Of a stretch of 37,239 nt of DNA, positions 25,269 to 33,581 are shown in pieces. Where the stretch lies: contig JABIPQ010000053.1 of the NCBI GenBank assembly GCA_018698975.1, positions 1 to 37,239 of the forward strand. Direction: 5' to 3'. The number at the start of each line of letters is the position of its first letter. Position 1 is the stretch's first letter. Under the pieces are notes generated by a model. The model was given only the letters and a program-made list of their open reading frames with translations, was not told where the DNA came from and ran no database searches. The position numbers and the translations under genes were made by a program. The stretch comes from Gammaproteobacteria bacterium. GTDB lineage: Bacteria > Pseudomonadota > Gammaproteobacteria > Pseudomonadales > Pseudohongiellaceae.

Positions 25269-26651
25269 TTACAAGGCCTCCAGCGCTTCGCTGAGTTTGC
25301 TGACCGCAATCACTTTCATGCCTGCAATGGGTTTTTTCGGCGCATTGGCTTTAGGCACAATGGCGCGGGTGAAGCCATGTTTTGCGGCTTCCTGTAAGCG
25401 TTCCTGTCCGCTGGGCACGGGACGGATTTCCCCGGCCAGTCCGACTTCACCAAACACCACCAGTTCCCGGGGTAAAGAGGCATCCTTGAAGCTGGAAACA
25501 ATGGCAAGTAGTAAAGCCAGATCGGCACCAGTTTCAGCGACTTTCACGCCGCCTACCACGTTTACAAAGACATCCTGGTCGGCCATGAAAAGACCACCAT
25601 GGCGATGCAGTACAGCCAGCAACATGGAAACCCGGTTGTGATCAAGACCCACAGCGATACGGCGCGGATTGCCAAATTGACTGGTATCGACCAGCGCCTG
25701 AATTTCTACCAGTAGGGGGCGTGTACCTTCCCACAAAATAACTACCAGGCTGCCGGGAGACACTTCCTCGGTTCGGGCCAGGAATATGGCTGAGGGATTT
25801 TTTACTTCTTTAAGCCCGGTTTCTGTCATGGCAAAAACACCCAGTTCATTGACGGCGCCGAAACGGTTTTTTTGTCCGCGCAGAGTGCGAAAACGACTAT
25901 CATCATTTCCTTCCAGCATCATGAAACAGTCGATCATATGTTCGAGTACTTTCGGGCCTGCAAGATTGCCATCTTTAGTGACATGACCGACCAAAAAAAG
26001 GGCGGTGCCGGTTTGTTTGGCATATTGAATCAGGTAAGCCGCGCACTCACGCACCTGGCTGACACTGCCAGGCGCCGAAGGTACATCAGCAGAATGCATT
26101 ACCTGAATAGAATCGATAACGATAATTTTTGGCTGACACTCTTCGGCAACACGAGTAATTTCCTCGATATTGGTTTCTGTCAGCATTTGTAATTTATCAG
26201 TAGGCAGCCCCAGACGTTTGGCGCGCATTCCTACCTGCTGCAGGCTTTCCTCGCCAGTGACATACAATGCATCCATTGACTGTGACATCTGGCACATGAT
26301 CTGTAATAACAAGGTGCTTTTGCCGGCACCAGGATTGCCGCCAATGAGTACCGCAGAACCAGGTACCAGACCACCGCCCAGTACACGATCAAATTCACCC
26401 ATGGTGGTGGTGAAGCGCGGTTGTTCTTCCAGATTGATCATGTCGAGAGTTTGCACGACAGTCGCTGGACCGCCAGCATCTCCACTAATGCCTTTGCGTT
26501 TGAAGTTTTTAGGCGTAGAGGGTGAAGTGGCAGGACCTAGCAAAATACGGGTTAGCGTATTCCATTCCTGACAGGCAAGGCATTGCCCTTGCCACTTGGT
26601 GTATTCGGCACCGCAATCATTGCAGACATAGGCTGTTTTTTGTTTGGCCAT
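25269..26651 (-). CDS. radA: DNA repair protein RadA
   Basis: RadA (460 aa) is a DnaB-like hexameric ATPase that promotes branch migration during recombination. The N-terminal zinc finger uses C10, C13, C24 and C27. The Walker A motif GGNPGAGKS is at 104-112, the Walker B region IIVIDS at about 176-181, and the RadA-specific KNRFG motif at 261-265. The C-terminal third has the Lon-protease-like domain ending in SEALEAL. It lies 146 bp downstream of alr, across a palindromic element, and immediately precedes the triple-DnaT-like gene with zero spacing. Confidence 0.97.
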   Translation of the reverse strand: MAKQKTAYVCNDCGAEYTKWQGQCLACQEWNTLTRILLGPATSPSTPKNFKRKGISGDAGGPATVVQTLDMINLEEQPRFTTTMGEFDRVLGGGLVPGSAVLIGGNPGAGKSTLLLQIMCQMSQSMDALYVTGEESLQQVGMRAKRLGLPTDKLQMLTETNIEEITRVAEECQPKIIVIDSIQVMHSADVPSAPGSVSQVRECAAYLIQYAKQTGTALFLVGHVTKDGNLAGPKVLEHMIDCFMMLEGNDDSRFRTLRGQKNRFGAVNELGVFAMTETGLKEVKNPSAIFLARTEEVSPGSLVVILWEGTRPLLVEIQALVDTSQFGNPRRIAVGLDHNRVSMLLAVLHRHGGLFMADQDVFVNVVGGVKVAETGADLALLLAIVSSFKDASLPRELVVFGEVGLAGEIRPVPSGQERLQEAAKHGFTRAIVPKANAPKKPIAGMKVIAVSKLSEALEAL

Positions 26652-26686
26652 TTTATTATTGATTTATTTCCGTAGTCGTCAGGCGT

Positions 26687-26765
26687 ATATCGGGCTGTGC
26701 CCTTCTTCCGCCCTACAATATTTATTGAAGCCCGTAGGGCGGAAGATGGTCTGCAGGACCGATAT
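26687..26765. repeat. GTAGGGCGG-type inverted-repeat element between alr and radA
   Basis: Inner arms TCTTCCGCCCTAC (26704-26716) and GTAGGGCGGAAGA (26734-26746) are perfect complements, and outer arms ATATCGG (26687-26693) and CCGATAT (26759-26765) extend the fold. It belongs to the same family as the element at 23999-24085. Lying inside the dnaB-alr-radA gene set, it could form a hairpin in the mRNA and reduce radA expression relative to alr; this is inference. Confidence 0.7.
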
Positions 26766-26797
26766 CCACCAAGAACATGTTACTTAAATCTATATCC

Positions 26798-27904
26798 TCA
26801 CAAATACTTAAAACTTACCCGTCGGGCAACACTGCACGTTAAATTATAGGAAAGGATGCCGGTTTTTGCTGCCACTTCATCCAGAGACAGATCTTGTCCC
26901 CATAAAGTCGCCAGGTCTCCCACACTGGCTTCTGGAATCTCGCTCAGATCAACACCGAGCATATCCATCGATACGCGGCCTACGGTGCCGGTGTGTTTGC
27001 CTGCAACCAGTACCGGGGTGTCGTTTGGTGCGTTACTGGGGTAGCCATCTGCATAACCAATACTGACAATGCCCACGCGCATATCTTTCGGGCAGATATA
27101 CTGGGAACAATAGCCGACGTTGTCCCCTTGCTTGAGATCCCTGATGGCAATGATGCGTGCCTGCAAGGTCATGACTGCCTGCAAATCGAATTTATCTCGG
27201 CGCAAGTGTTCCAGCTCGTAATTAAAAGGTGAGCTGCCATACAGCATAATGCCGGGCCGGGCCCAATCACATGACAGAGGTAAATCAGACAAAATCCCGG
27301 AAGAAGACGGAATGCTGGTGACCGGGGATTCATCCTCAAGCTGGGCTTCTACTTCTCGAAAGGCTTTTAACTGCTGAAGATTCAAGGCAGAGTCGGGGAT
27401 GCTGGAATTGGCCAGGTGAGTCATCATGTTCACTGCGCCAGTGTAAGGTCTGCCCAGTAACGCTTTATAGGTAGTGGCAAAACCGTTGGGTTCAATGCCC
27501 AGACGTCCCATGCCGGTATCCATTTTTAACCAGAAAGTGAGTGGTTTTTTTATCGTGATCTTGCTTAGCGCCTCATCAATCATGGTCAGCTGGCTGGACG
27601 AATGCACGACCAGCTCGAAATTATGCTCAACTATTAATTGCAGTTCATCAGCATGAATCAGTCCCTGTAATACCAGGATGGGTTTGCTTATACCGGTATT
27701 TTTTAAGGCCAGGGCTTCATGGACATCTGTTACGCCGAAGAGGTCTGCATCATTGAGAGCAAGGGCTGAATGCTCAAGACCATGGCCATAGGCATTGGCC
27801 TTGATGATGGCGGCAATATGGGAGGCCTTTGCACGGGAGCGCGCGATGGAAAAGTTATGTTGCAGTGCCTTGAGGTCAATGCTGGCCTGAACTCGGTGAG
27901 CCAC
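26798..27904 (-). CDS. alr: Alanine racemase
   Basis: A PLP-dependent alanine racemase (368 aa) supplying D-alanine for peptidoglycan. The PLP lysine is K35 in AIIKANAYGHG. The second catalytic base is Y282 in SIGYADGYP, and the conserved RPGIMLYG (R215) and RVSMDMLGVD motifs are present. The start is a GTG at 27904 with AGG about a dozen bases upstream. It lies 33 bp after dnaB on the same strand, the arrangement seen in Pseudomonas. Whether it is the biosynthetic Alr or a catabolic DadX cannot be read from sequence alone, but the dnaB link favours Alr. Confidence 0.96.
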   Translation of the reverse strand: MAHRVQASIDLKALQHNFSIARSRAKASHIAAIIKANAYGHGLEHSALALNDADLFGVTDVHEALALKNTGISKPILVLQGLIHADELQLIVEHNFELVVHSSSQLTMIDEALSKITIKKPLTFWLKMDTGMGRLGIEPNGFATTYKALLGRPYTGAVNMMTHLANSSIPDSALNLQQLKAFREVEAQLEDESPVTSIPSSSGILSDLPLSCDWARPGIMLYGSSPFNYELEHLRRDKFDLQAVMTLQARIIAIRDLKQGDNVGYCSQYICPKDMRVGIVSIGYADGYPSNAPNDTPVLVAGKHTGTVGRVSMDMLGVDLSEIPEASVGDLATLWGQDLSLDEVAAKTGILSYNLTCSVARRVSFKYL

Positions 27905-27937
27905 TATCGGGATGCCTGTATCACATGACTCATCAAA

Positions 27938-29482
27938 CTAGTCATCCTCTTCAAAGGGATCATCGGAAAAGGCATCATAGGGGATATTAGTCGCAGCGGG
28001 TTTACTGGAAGGCGCCATAGCAGCCTGGCCATAGGACCCGGAAGGCGCGCCACCTGAAGATGAACTGCCGCCACCATAGCCTCCACCAAAGTCATCATTG
28101 AGAGGCATGTAGTTTTCAAAGCGGGTGTACTTGCCGACGAAACTGAGCAACTTGGTGCCAATAGGGCCATTACGTTGCTTGCCAATGATAATCTCTGCAA
28201 CACCCTTGTGTTCGGAGTCCTCGTTATACACTTCATCCCTATAGACGAACATAATGACATCGGCATCCTGCTCAATCGCTCCGGATTCACGCAAGTCTGA
28301 CATTACCGGACGTTTGTTGGGGCGTTGCTCAAGGGAGCGGTTGAGCTGTGACAGGGCAACAACCGGGCAATCAAATTCACGCGCCATGGTTTTCAGGGAG
28401 CGGGAAATTTCCGAGATTTCCCCGGTGCGGCTTTCCGATGTGCCCTTTACCTGCATCAACTGCAGGTAATCCACCATGATCATGCCAAGGTGACCGTGTT
28501 CGCGCCAGATACGGCGTGCTCGTGAGCGCATTTCCATGGGGCTGAGCCCGGCGGTGTCGTCAATGAACAGAGGTTTGTTTTTAATTTTGTGTACGGCGTT
28601 GGTCAACTTGTCCCAATCACCTTCTTCAAGCTGGCCGTTGCGCATATGGGTCTGGTCGATTCTGCCGATGGATGACAACATACGCATCACCAGGCTTTCC
28701 GCGGGCATTTCCAGGCTGAACACTACAATGGGGCTGTCGCTATTTAATATCGCGCTTTCTACCATATTCATGGCAAAACTTGTTTTACCCATGGAGGGTC
28801 GACCAGCAACAATCACCAGATCCGACTTCTGCAAGCCCGAGGTCATTTCATCAAGGCCTTTAAAACCGGTAGTCATACCGGTGATGCTGCCTTTGGCGGC
28901 AAACAGTTTATCAATGCGTTCCAGGGCGGAATCAAGAATGGGGCTGACTATTTGCGGTCCGCCATCACGGGGCCGCTCGTCAGCAATCTTGAACACCTGT
29001 TTTTCAGCCAGGTCGAGAAGCTCTACGCTGTCCCTGCCATCTGGATTAAATGAATTTTCAGAAATGGCATTGGCTGCGCTGATCAGTTTACGCAGGATGG
29101 CACGCTCACGAATAATTTTGGCGTAAGCAAGGATATTGGCTGAGCTGGGTGAGTTTTCCACCAGCTCTCCGAGATAATCTACGCCGCCAACCTTGTCCAG
29201 GTTATTGGCGTTATCCAGGGATTCTGAAAGTGTTACCAGATCTACCGGGCTGCCCTCAGCGGCCTGGTGTTGCATGGCCTGGAAAATCAGGTAATGTTCC
29301 TTGCGATAAAAATCTTCTGCGATGATGATTTCAGAAAGGTCATGCCAGGCACTATTATCCAGCATCAGCGCACCTAGCACTGATTGTTCAGCATCAACGG
29401 AATGAGGAGGCAGTTTCAGGCTGGTCGCTCTGGGAATTGCGGCGTCCGATAATTTGTTATCACTGAAGGGTGAATCTGCCAT
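27938..29482 (-). CDS. dnaB: Replicative DNA helicase DnaB
   Basis: DnaB (514 aa) is the hexameric 5'-3' helicase of the replication fork. The N-terminal helical domain (PPHSVDAEQSVLGALMLD, about 20-120) binds primase and the loader. The RecA-like C-terminal domain has Walker A GRPSMGKTS at about 222-230, the Walker B-like MIMVDYLQLM, and an arginine-finger region near QRNGPIGT. The last 45 residues are a Gly/Ser-rich tail (GGGYGGGSSSSGG) ending in acidic FSDDPFEEDD, which is longer than in E. coli DnaB. No intein is present. alr follows by 33 bp, then radA and the DnaT-like gene, a probable replication/repair transcription unit. Confidence 0.97.
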   Translation of the reverse strand: MADSPFSDNKLSDAAIPRATSLKLPPHSVDAEQSVLGALMLDNSAWHDLSEIIIAEDFYRKEHYLIFQAMQHQAAEGSPVDLVTLSESLDNANNLDKVGGVDYLGELVENSPSSANILAYAKIIRERAILRKLISAANAISENSFNPDGRDSVELLDLAEKQVFKIADERPRDGGPQIVSPILDSALERIDKLFAAKGSITGMTTGFKGLDEMTSGLQKSDLVIVAGRPSMGKTSFAMNMVESAILNSDSPIVVFSLEMPAESLVMRMLSSIGRIDQTHMRNGQLEEGDWDKLTNAVHKIKNKPLFIDDTAGLSPMEMRSRARRIWREHGHLGMIMVDYLQLMQVKGTSESRTGEISEISRSLKTMAREFDCPVVALSQLNRSLEQRPNKRPVMSDLRESGAIEQDADVIMFVYRDEVYNEDSEHKGVAEIIIGKQRNGPIGTKLLSFVGKYTRFENYMPLNDDFGGGYGGGSSSSGGAPSGSYGQAAMAPSSKPAATNIPYDAFSDDPFEEDD

Positions 29483-29597
29483 GCCAGCCTGCCAGAAATG
29501 TTCTGGATAATTATAATTTTATTGGATTCATAGCCGGGTCTGACCAGTGCCGGACCGGGCCGATAATATTAACTCATCAGATACAGTGCGAACATCA

Positions 29598-29633
29598 TTT
29601 TTCCGTTGATTCGAGCGGTATTTTACGGAAAAA
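29598..29633. repeat. 9-bp inverted repeat upstream of dnaB
   Basis: TTTTTCCGT (29598-29606) and ACGGAAAAA (29625-29633) are perfect complements with an 18-base spacer. It lies about 115 bp upstream of the dnaB start in the divergent gap to the winged-helix gene. It may be an operator or a weak transcription barrier; no protein is assigned. Confidence 0.45.
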
Positions 29634-30017
29634 ACCACTCATGAAAACAATCCACAGGCTACTCACAGCCGGTGCACATCCTATACAGAAACAAGCTCTC
29701 AACGAGAATTGTTGGTTCTAAAAAACAGAGTCTGGCAATGTAAGCTGTTCTGAATTATCGGAGAACGTTCTACATCAGGGCCAGGCAGTGTTGGCGCTAT
29801 GAAAATCCATCCCTGGGGCCAAAATTCATTTGTGGCATTACTGTATGGCGATTTTTTAACGTTTAATTATGAGATTCTTGCATATCTCCCTGAATAAAAG
29901 CGATTCTGCTAGAACGCGCAAAATTATATATGAAGATTTTCGTGTGCTTTCGTAACTATATGTTTTATATGATTTTATAGACTGTTAAAAATAATGTTAA
30001 TTTTTGATGGAAAGGCA

Positions 30018-30035
30018 TTTTTTAACGTTAAAAAA
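30018..30035. promoter_or_regulatory. 18-bp perfect palindrome, candidate operator
   Basis: TTTTTTAACGTTAAAAAA is a perfect palindrome 106 bp before the start of the winged-helix gene. A near copy, TTTTTTAACGTTTAA, lies at 29852-29866, 166 bp away. Two related sites in one control region suggest binding of a dimeric regulator, possibly the downstream protein itself; this is inference. Confidence 0.45.
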
Positions 30036-30141
30036 GAGTTTGAATTACTGCCGGAATCAGTGAAAATGCAGCTCTCGGCAAAATAGTTGCCTGTGCGTCC
30101 AAGGTGGTAGTGTTTCTGTAATTGAGTGTGTGATTAAAACA

Positions 30142-31434
30142 ATGAGCCAAATTGATAACGATGAGCTTCAAGCCCTGACTGAACGGATTATCAGCAGTGG
30201 TGTTCTTGGTCGTTCCAAGAAATATGGAGCAATCCTGCGCTACCTTGTGGAGTGTTCAATCGAAGGGAAAACTCCGAAAGAGGCCGCCATTGCCTTGGAT
30301 GTTCTGGGTAAGGAAGCAGATTTTGATGTCGGCAAGGACTCCATTGTGCGAGTACATATTTACCATTTGCGCAACAAGTTGAGCATTTACTATTCTGAGC
30401 TGGGCAAGCAGGAAAAATACCGTCTTGATATCCCGAAAGGACAGTACCTGATTACTGCCAGTCTGAATGAGCAAAAAGTCGAAGCACCGGTGAGTGTCAC
30501 GGGTAAATCTCTTAACCGGCCTTCCTATACTCCCTGGCTTGCTGCTTTGGTGGTGATTCTGTTGCTGTTGAATCTGATTCCGGGTGAAGACGAGCAAGGC
30601 GGGCAGCAGGGATTATCTTCCCAGACCACTACTCAATCCACTCGCCAATCTAATATCCAGTCAGGCATGCAACCCTGGCAGTCAATTCTGGACGATGATC
30701 TGCCAATCCTGCTGGTTATTGGCGATTATTATATTTTTGGGGAAACCGACGAGGCGGGGAATGTTGTCCGCATGGTACGGGAATTTGACGTTAATTCTCA
30801 GGAAGATTTGCTTGGCTTTCAGAACAGCGACCCTGAAACAGGAAAGCATTATTACAATCTGGACCTGAGTTATATCCCGGTAAGTATTGCCAATGCCATG
30901 GCGTATATCTTGCCGGTAGTTAATGCTAAAGCCGGTCAGATCAGGGTGAAAATGATTTCCGACCTGGCGACATCAGATCTTGCCAGCAACCATATAATTT
31001 ATTTGGGATACCTGAGCGGAGTAGGGACATTGCTGGATTTAATGTTTGCAGATTCCGGTCTCTCCATAGGGGCAACCTTTGATCAGTTGATTAACCTTGA
31101 GACCAATGAATATTATATTGGTAGCTCCGGCTTATCCGGAGATGAAAGTTTCCAGGACTATGGCCTGCTTTCAACTTTTCCAGCCCCTAATGGCAACCAT
31201 TTTCTCCTGGTGGCGGGGATGCGTGATGAAGGACTGATCAATGTCTCTCGGCAAGTGACAGACCCTCTTGTTCTAACAAGTCTGACTGAAGGTCTGCAAG
31301 CAGATGCTCCGCTCAGTATTGAAGCCCTGTTTGAAGTCTTTGGTTTTGACAATACCAATTTTGGTGGTGAACTGGTTTACTCTCAGCCCCTTGATACCGA
31401 GGTGATATGGGAAACCCGATTAATTAACCAGTAA
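30142..31434 (+). CDS. Membrane-anchored winged-helix protein with extracytoplasmic domain
   Basis: A protein of about 430 aa. The N-terminal 100 residues match a winged-helix-like domain found in many CadC/ToxR-like and cyclase-associated proteins: LRYLVECSIEGKTPKEAAIALDVLGKEADFDVGKDSIVRVHIYHLRNKL, ending in DIPKGQYLI. A single transmembrane helix follows (about 133-149, WLAALVVILLLLNLIPG), then a Gln/Ser/Thr-rich linker and a C-terminal domain of about 260 residues with no recognised fold, predicted to be periplasmic. A ToxR-like membrane regulator is the simplest reading, though its targets are unknown. Start choice is open: ATG at 30142 or GTG at 30130, neither with a strong ribosome binding site. 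Upstream palindromes may be its operators. Confidence 0.7.
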   Translation: MSQIDNDELQALTERIISSGVLGRSKKYGAILRYLVECSIEGKTPKEAAIALDVLGKEADFDVGKDSIVRVHIYHLRNKLSIYYSELGKQEKYRLDIPKGQYLITASLNEQKVEAPVSVTGKSLNRPSYTPWLAALVVILLLLNLIPGEDEQGGQQGLSSQTTTQSTRQSNIQSGMQPWQSILDDDLPILLVIGDYYIFGETDEAGNVVRMVREFDVNSQEDLLGFQNSDPETGKHYYNLDLSYIPVSIANAMAYILPVVNAKAGQIRVKMISDLATSDLASNHIIYLGYLSGVGTLLDLMFADSGLSIGATFDQLINLETNEYYIGSSGLSGDESFQDYGLLSTFPAPNGNHFLLVAGMRDEGLINVSRQVTDPLVLTSLTEGLQADAPLSIEALFEVFGFDNTNFGGELVYSQPLDTEVIWETRLINQ

Positions 31435-31480
31435 GTAAGTTTTCCAGATTTAGCCTCAACACATGGATTCGCGATCTCCA

Positions 31481-31664
31481 GTAGGAGCGGTTTCAACCGC
31501 GAAGAATGCAGCGGCTTTCTTCGGGACTAAAGTCCCTCCTACAAAAAATGGCTATCCCCTGTAGGAGCGGTTTCAACCGCGAAGAACGTAGCGGCTTTCT
31601 TCGGGACTAAAGTCCCTCCTACAAAAAACCGCTATCCCTTGTAGGAGCGGTTTCAACCGCGAAG
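31481..31664. repeat. 80-bp tandem array of GTAGGAG-type palindromes
   Basis: Units start at exactly 31481, 31561 and 31641, giving two complete 80-bp units and a truncated third. Each full unit pairs two palindromes: one beginning GTAGGAGCGGTTTCAACCGC, and one reading GGGACTAAAGTCCC followed by TCCTAC. The two units differ at only a few positions, which points to recent duplication. It fills the gap between the winged-helix gene (+) and rplI (-). The same palindrome type occurs once after parE. Confidence 0.85.
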
Positions 31665-31685
31665 AAATCTCAACAAATTCCAGGC

Positions 31686-31714
31686 AAAAAAAACCCGAAT
31701 CTTTTGAATCCGGG
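31686..31714 (-). terminator. Rho-independent terminator of the rpsF-rplI operon
   Basis: On the minus strand an 8-bp stem (CCCGGATT / GATTCGGG, with two G-U pairs and a five-base loop) is followed by eight T. It lies 57 bp beyond the rplI stop codon and is oriented to end that operon. Confidence 0.8.
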
Positions 31715-31770
31715 CTTTTGCGTTGATCCGGTTATGCCGGACTACTAACTCTTTAATTTATTAAAATGCT

Positions 31771-32319
31771 TTACTCAGCAGCAGGTGTTTCTTCTGAGCT
31801 GTCAGCTGCATCATCTGCCGCTTCTGCTACAGGCTGTTCATCCATGGCGCCCTCAACTGCATCAGCAGACTGGCCAGTAGAAGTAATAGCAACCTTGATT
31901 TCAGTGCTCACTTCAGGGCTCAGGGAAATGGTAACGTCATAGCTGCCCACTTCGTGCAAGGCACCTTCTGGAAGCCCCACTTCGCTCTTGTCAATTTCAT
32001 GTCCGGCTTCAGCGGCAGCTGCGGCAATCTCGCGAGTGCCTACAGAACCGTAAAGTTTGCCATCATCACTGGCATTGGCTTCGATAGTCAGCACAAGACC
32101 TGTCAGCAGTGCAGCGCGTTTCTTTTCGCCAGTCATTTTTTCGGCAGCAGCTTTTAACAGCTCAACTTTGCGCACTTCAAATTCTGCAATGTTTTGCTTG
32201 GTTGCACGAATAGCCTTTGAAAAAGGAAATAAATAATTTCGCGCATAACCAGACTTAACAGTAATCTGGTCGCCAACATCACCGGCCTTACCCATTTTTT
32301 CTAATAAAATAACGTCCAT
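31771..32319 (-). CDS. rplI: Large ribosomal subunit protein bL9 with acidic C-terminal tail
   Basis: bL9 is a two-domain 50S protein. The N-terminal domain begins MDVILLEKMGKAGDVGDQITVKSGYARNYL, followed by the long connecting helix and the C-terminal domain (KLYGSVGTREIA to about residue 149). The protein is 182 aa, about 33 longer than usual: residues 150-182 form an Ala/Glu/Asp-rich tail (AEAADDAADSSEETPAAE). bS6 from the same operon also carries an acidic tail. It is the last gene of rpsF-rpsR-DUF2232-rplI, 122 bp after the membrane-protein gene, and a terminator follows its stop. Confidence 0.97.
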   Translation of the reverse strand: MDVILLEKMGKAGDVGDQITVKSGYARNYLFPFSKAIRATKQNIAEFEVRKVELLKAAAEKMTGEKKRAALLTGLVLTIEANASDDGKLYGSVGTREIAAAAAEAGHEIDKSEVGLPEGALHEVGSYDVTISLSPEVSTEIKVAITSTGQSADAVEGAMDEQPVAEAADDAADSSEETPAAE

Positions 32320-32375
32320 CTTTTTATCCTCGCTATAACCTGTTCAATCTTGTCTTGTACTACTCTAATTTTTAA

Positions 32376-32409
32376 CTTTAATTTCTGGCTTTAATTTCTG
32401 GCTTTAATT
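32376..32409 (+). repeat. 13-bp tandem repeat upstream of rplI
   Basis: Two full CTTTAATTTCTGG units (32376-32388 and 32389-32401) and a partial third lie in the 122-bp gap between the DUF2232 gene and rplI. Nothing else is seen in this gap. Confidence 0.7.
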
Positions 32410-32441
32410 ATCAAGGCCGGTGCCCATTTGAGGCAAACCCT

Positions 32442-33287
32442 CTAGCTGTCTTTGTTGCTCATCCCGTCCAGGCGTTTGCGTAAATCCAGCACACTGTCTG
32501 TTAGTCCCAGCATGATAATCGCTGGTGCCATCATGAACAGTGTCAGGTAACACAACACCAGCCAGACAGAACCCAGGCCTTTCCTCGCCACTGCGTAGTG
32601 AGCAATTGCCAAACCTGCAAACATCGGCGCCACACTAAACAAGGGTAACCAGCCATCCAGCGGCGGTATATCCAGCAAACCCGCCAGGATTAGTCCCAGC
32701 AAAAAAATCATTACCCTGGGGTCGAACCGCAAGCCATGAAACTCTTGCCGAAAACCGCCTGGGTTGTACAAAGCTGCCTGCCACCAACGGCCAATCATCA
32801 AACAGATAATGACCATAAACGCGTGGTAAGCGCCGTAAAAACTCAAGAGCAGGTCTACAATTTGCTCTTGTGTGTACTCAGTCTGTCCGCCCTGGTTAAG
32901 CTGGACTTGCAGTCCATCACTGACCACGCTTTCCACCTGCGCCAGATATTCCGGCTGGAATACCAGGCTGAGCTGGGTGGCAAGGCCAATGCCAATGGCC
33001 AATAACATGGCCAGTTGCCAGGACTCAGTCTTTCTGAGCACTGTTGCCAGGGCATAAGACCCTAACATCAGGAACACGGGAGAAGAGTCTCCCATGGCCC
33101 ACATCATTCCCGCTGGTAATAAAGACCACAGCAGGAGTATCAATCCTTCAGCCTGACCCTTGCGCAGGGTTACCAGGGCAATTACCGCTGCACTGATAAA
33201 GTACAGCAGGGGAAAGAAGCCGCTCAGCAGAACAATGATGATTGCCTGACGGCGACCAAGCATTACATATGCTGCCAACCCGCGCAT
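32442..33287 (-). CDS. DUF2232 family membrane protein
   Basis: A 281-aa integral membrane protein with about seven to eight predicted helices (for example 14-38, 46-66, 88-110, 155-172, 195-212, 217-236, 244-266). Its place between rpsR and rplI and its hydrophobic profile fit the DUF2232/YybS-like proteins found at this locus in Pseudomonas and relatives. The molecular function is unknown; a weak relation to small-molecule transporters has been suggested for the family. A purine-rich GGGGGGAA precedes the ATG at 33287, 39 bp after rpsR. A short conserved C-terminal segment, LDLRKRLDGMSNK, faces the cytoplasm. Confidence 0.8.
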   Translation of the reverse strand: MRGLAAYVMLGRRQAIIIVLLSGFFPLLYFISAAVIALVTLRKGQAEGLILLLWSLLPAGMMWAMGDSSPVFLMLGSYALATVLRKTESWQLAMLLAIGIGLATQLSLVFQPEYLAQVESVVSDGLQVQLNQGGQTEYTQEQIVDLLLSFYGAYHAFMVIICLMIGRWWQAALYNPGGFRQEFHGLRFDPRVMIFLLGLILAGLLDIPPLDGWLPLFSVAPMFAGLAIAHYAVARKGLGSVWLVLCYLTLFMMAPAIIMLGLTDSVLDLRKRLDGMSNKDS

Positions 33288-33326
33288 GGCGTTCCCCCCG
33301 GGTTCAGGTCAAAGAGACCTGGTTTT

Positions 33327-33557
33327 TTATGCTTCGTGAGAATCTGTATAAGGAATCAGAGCCAGGTAGCGTGCACGTTTAATTGCCGTTGCAAGCTGAC
33401 GCTGGTATCTCGCTTTGGTACCCGTGATACGACTGGGTACAATTTTTCCAGTTTCTGAAATATTAGCTTTCAGAGTTTCCAGATCCTTGTAATCTATGTG
33501 AGAAATGCCTTCTGCAGTAAACCTGCAATATTTACGGCGTCTGAAAAATCGTGCCAT
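33327..33557 (-). CDS. rpsR: Small ribosomal subunit protein bS18
   Basis: bS18 (76 aa) binds 16S rRNA as a heterodimer with bS6 on the platform of the 30S subunit. The sequence [17 protein letters not shown], then [50 protein letters not shown], is nearly canonical. The single Cys of the zinc-independent form (C11) is retained. GGAG lies at good spacing before the ATG. It follows rpsF by 24 bp. Confidence 0.98.
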   Translation of the reverse strand: MARFFRRRKYCRFTAEGISHIDYKDLETLKANISETGKIVPSRITGTKARYQRQLATAIKRARYLALIPYTDSHEA

Positions 33558-33581
33558 GAGTGTTCTCCAGTGAAATCTTAA

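Larger units (their letters stand above)
29483..30141. other. AT-rich 659-bp divergent intergenic region
   Basis: No gene is supported between dnaB (-) and the winged-helix gene (+). A short open frame at 29470-29721 overlaps dnaB and has no ribosome binding site or recognisable sequence. The region contains the inverted repeat at 29598-29633, a TTTTTTAACGTTTAA at 29852-29866, and the 18-bp palindrome at 30018-30035. Base composition becomes strongly AT-rich from about 29850 to 30050. An untranslated leader or a regulatory region is likely. Confidence 0.55.

Noticed and set aside
25054..25641. 195-residue open frame opposite the radA and DnaT-like genes
   Set aside because: It is a shadow frame: both minus-strand genes are supported by clear motifs across the same bases.
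29470..29721. 83-residue open frame in the dnaB upstream region
   Set aside because: It overlaps the dnaB start in antisense, has no ribosome binding site, and its composition follows the intergenic DNA.
31481..31664. Regularly spaced repeats that could suggest a CRISPR array
   Set aside because: The whole 80-bp unit is duplicated, including what would be the spacers, and the repeats are two-palindrome extragenic elements with no cas genes nearby.
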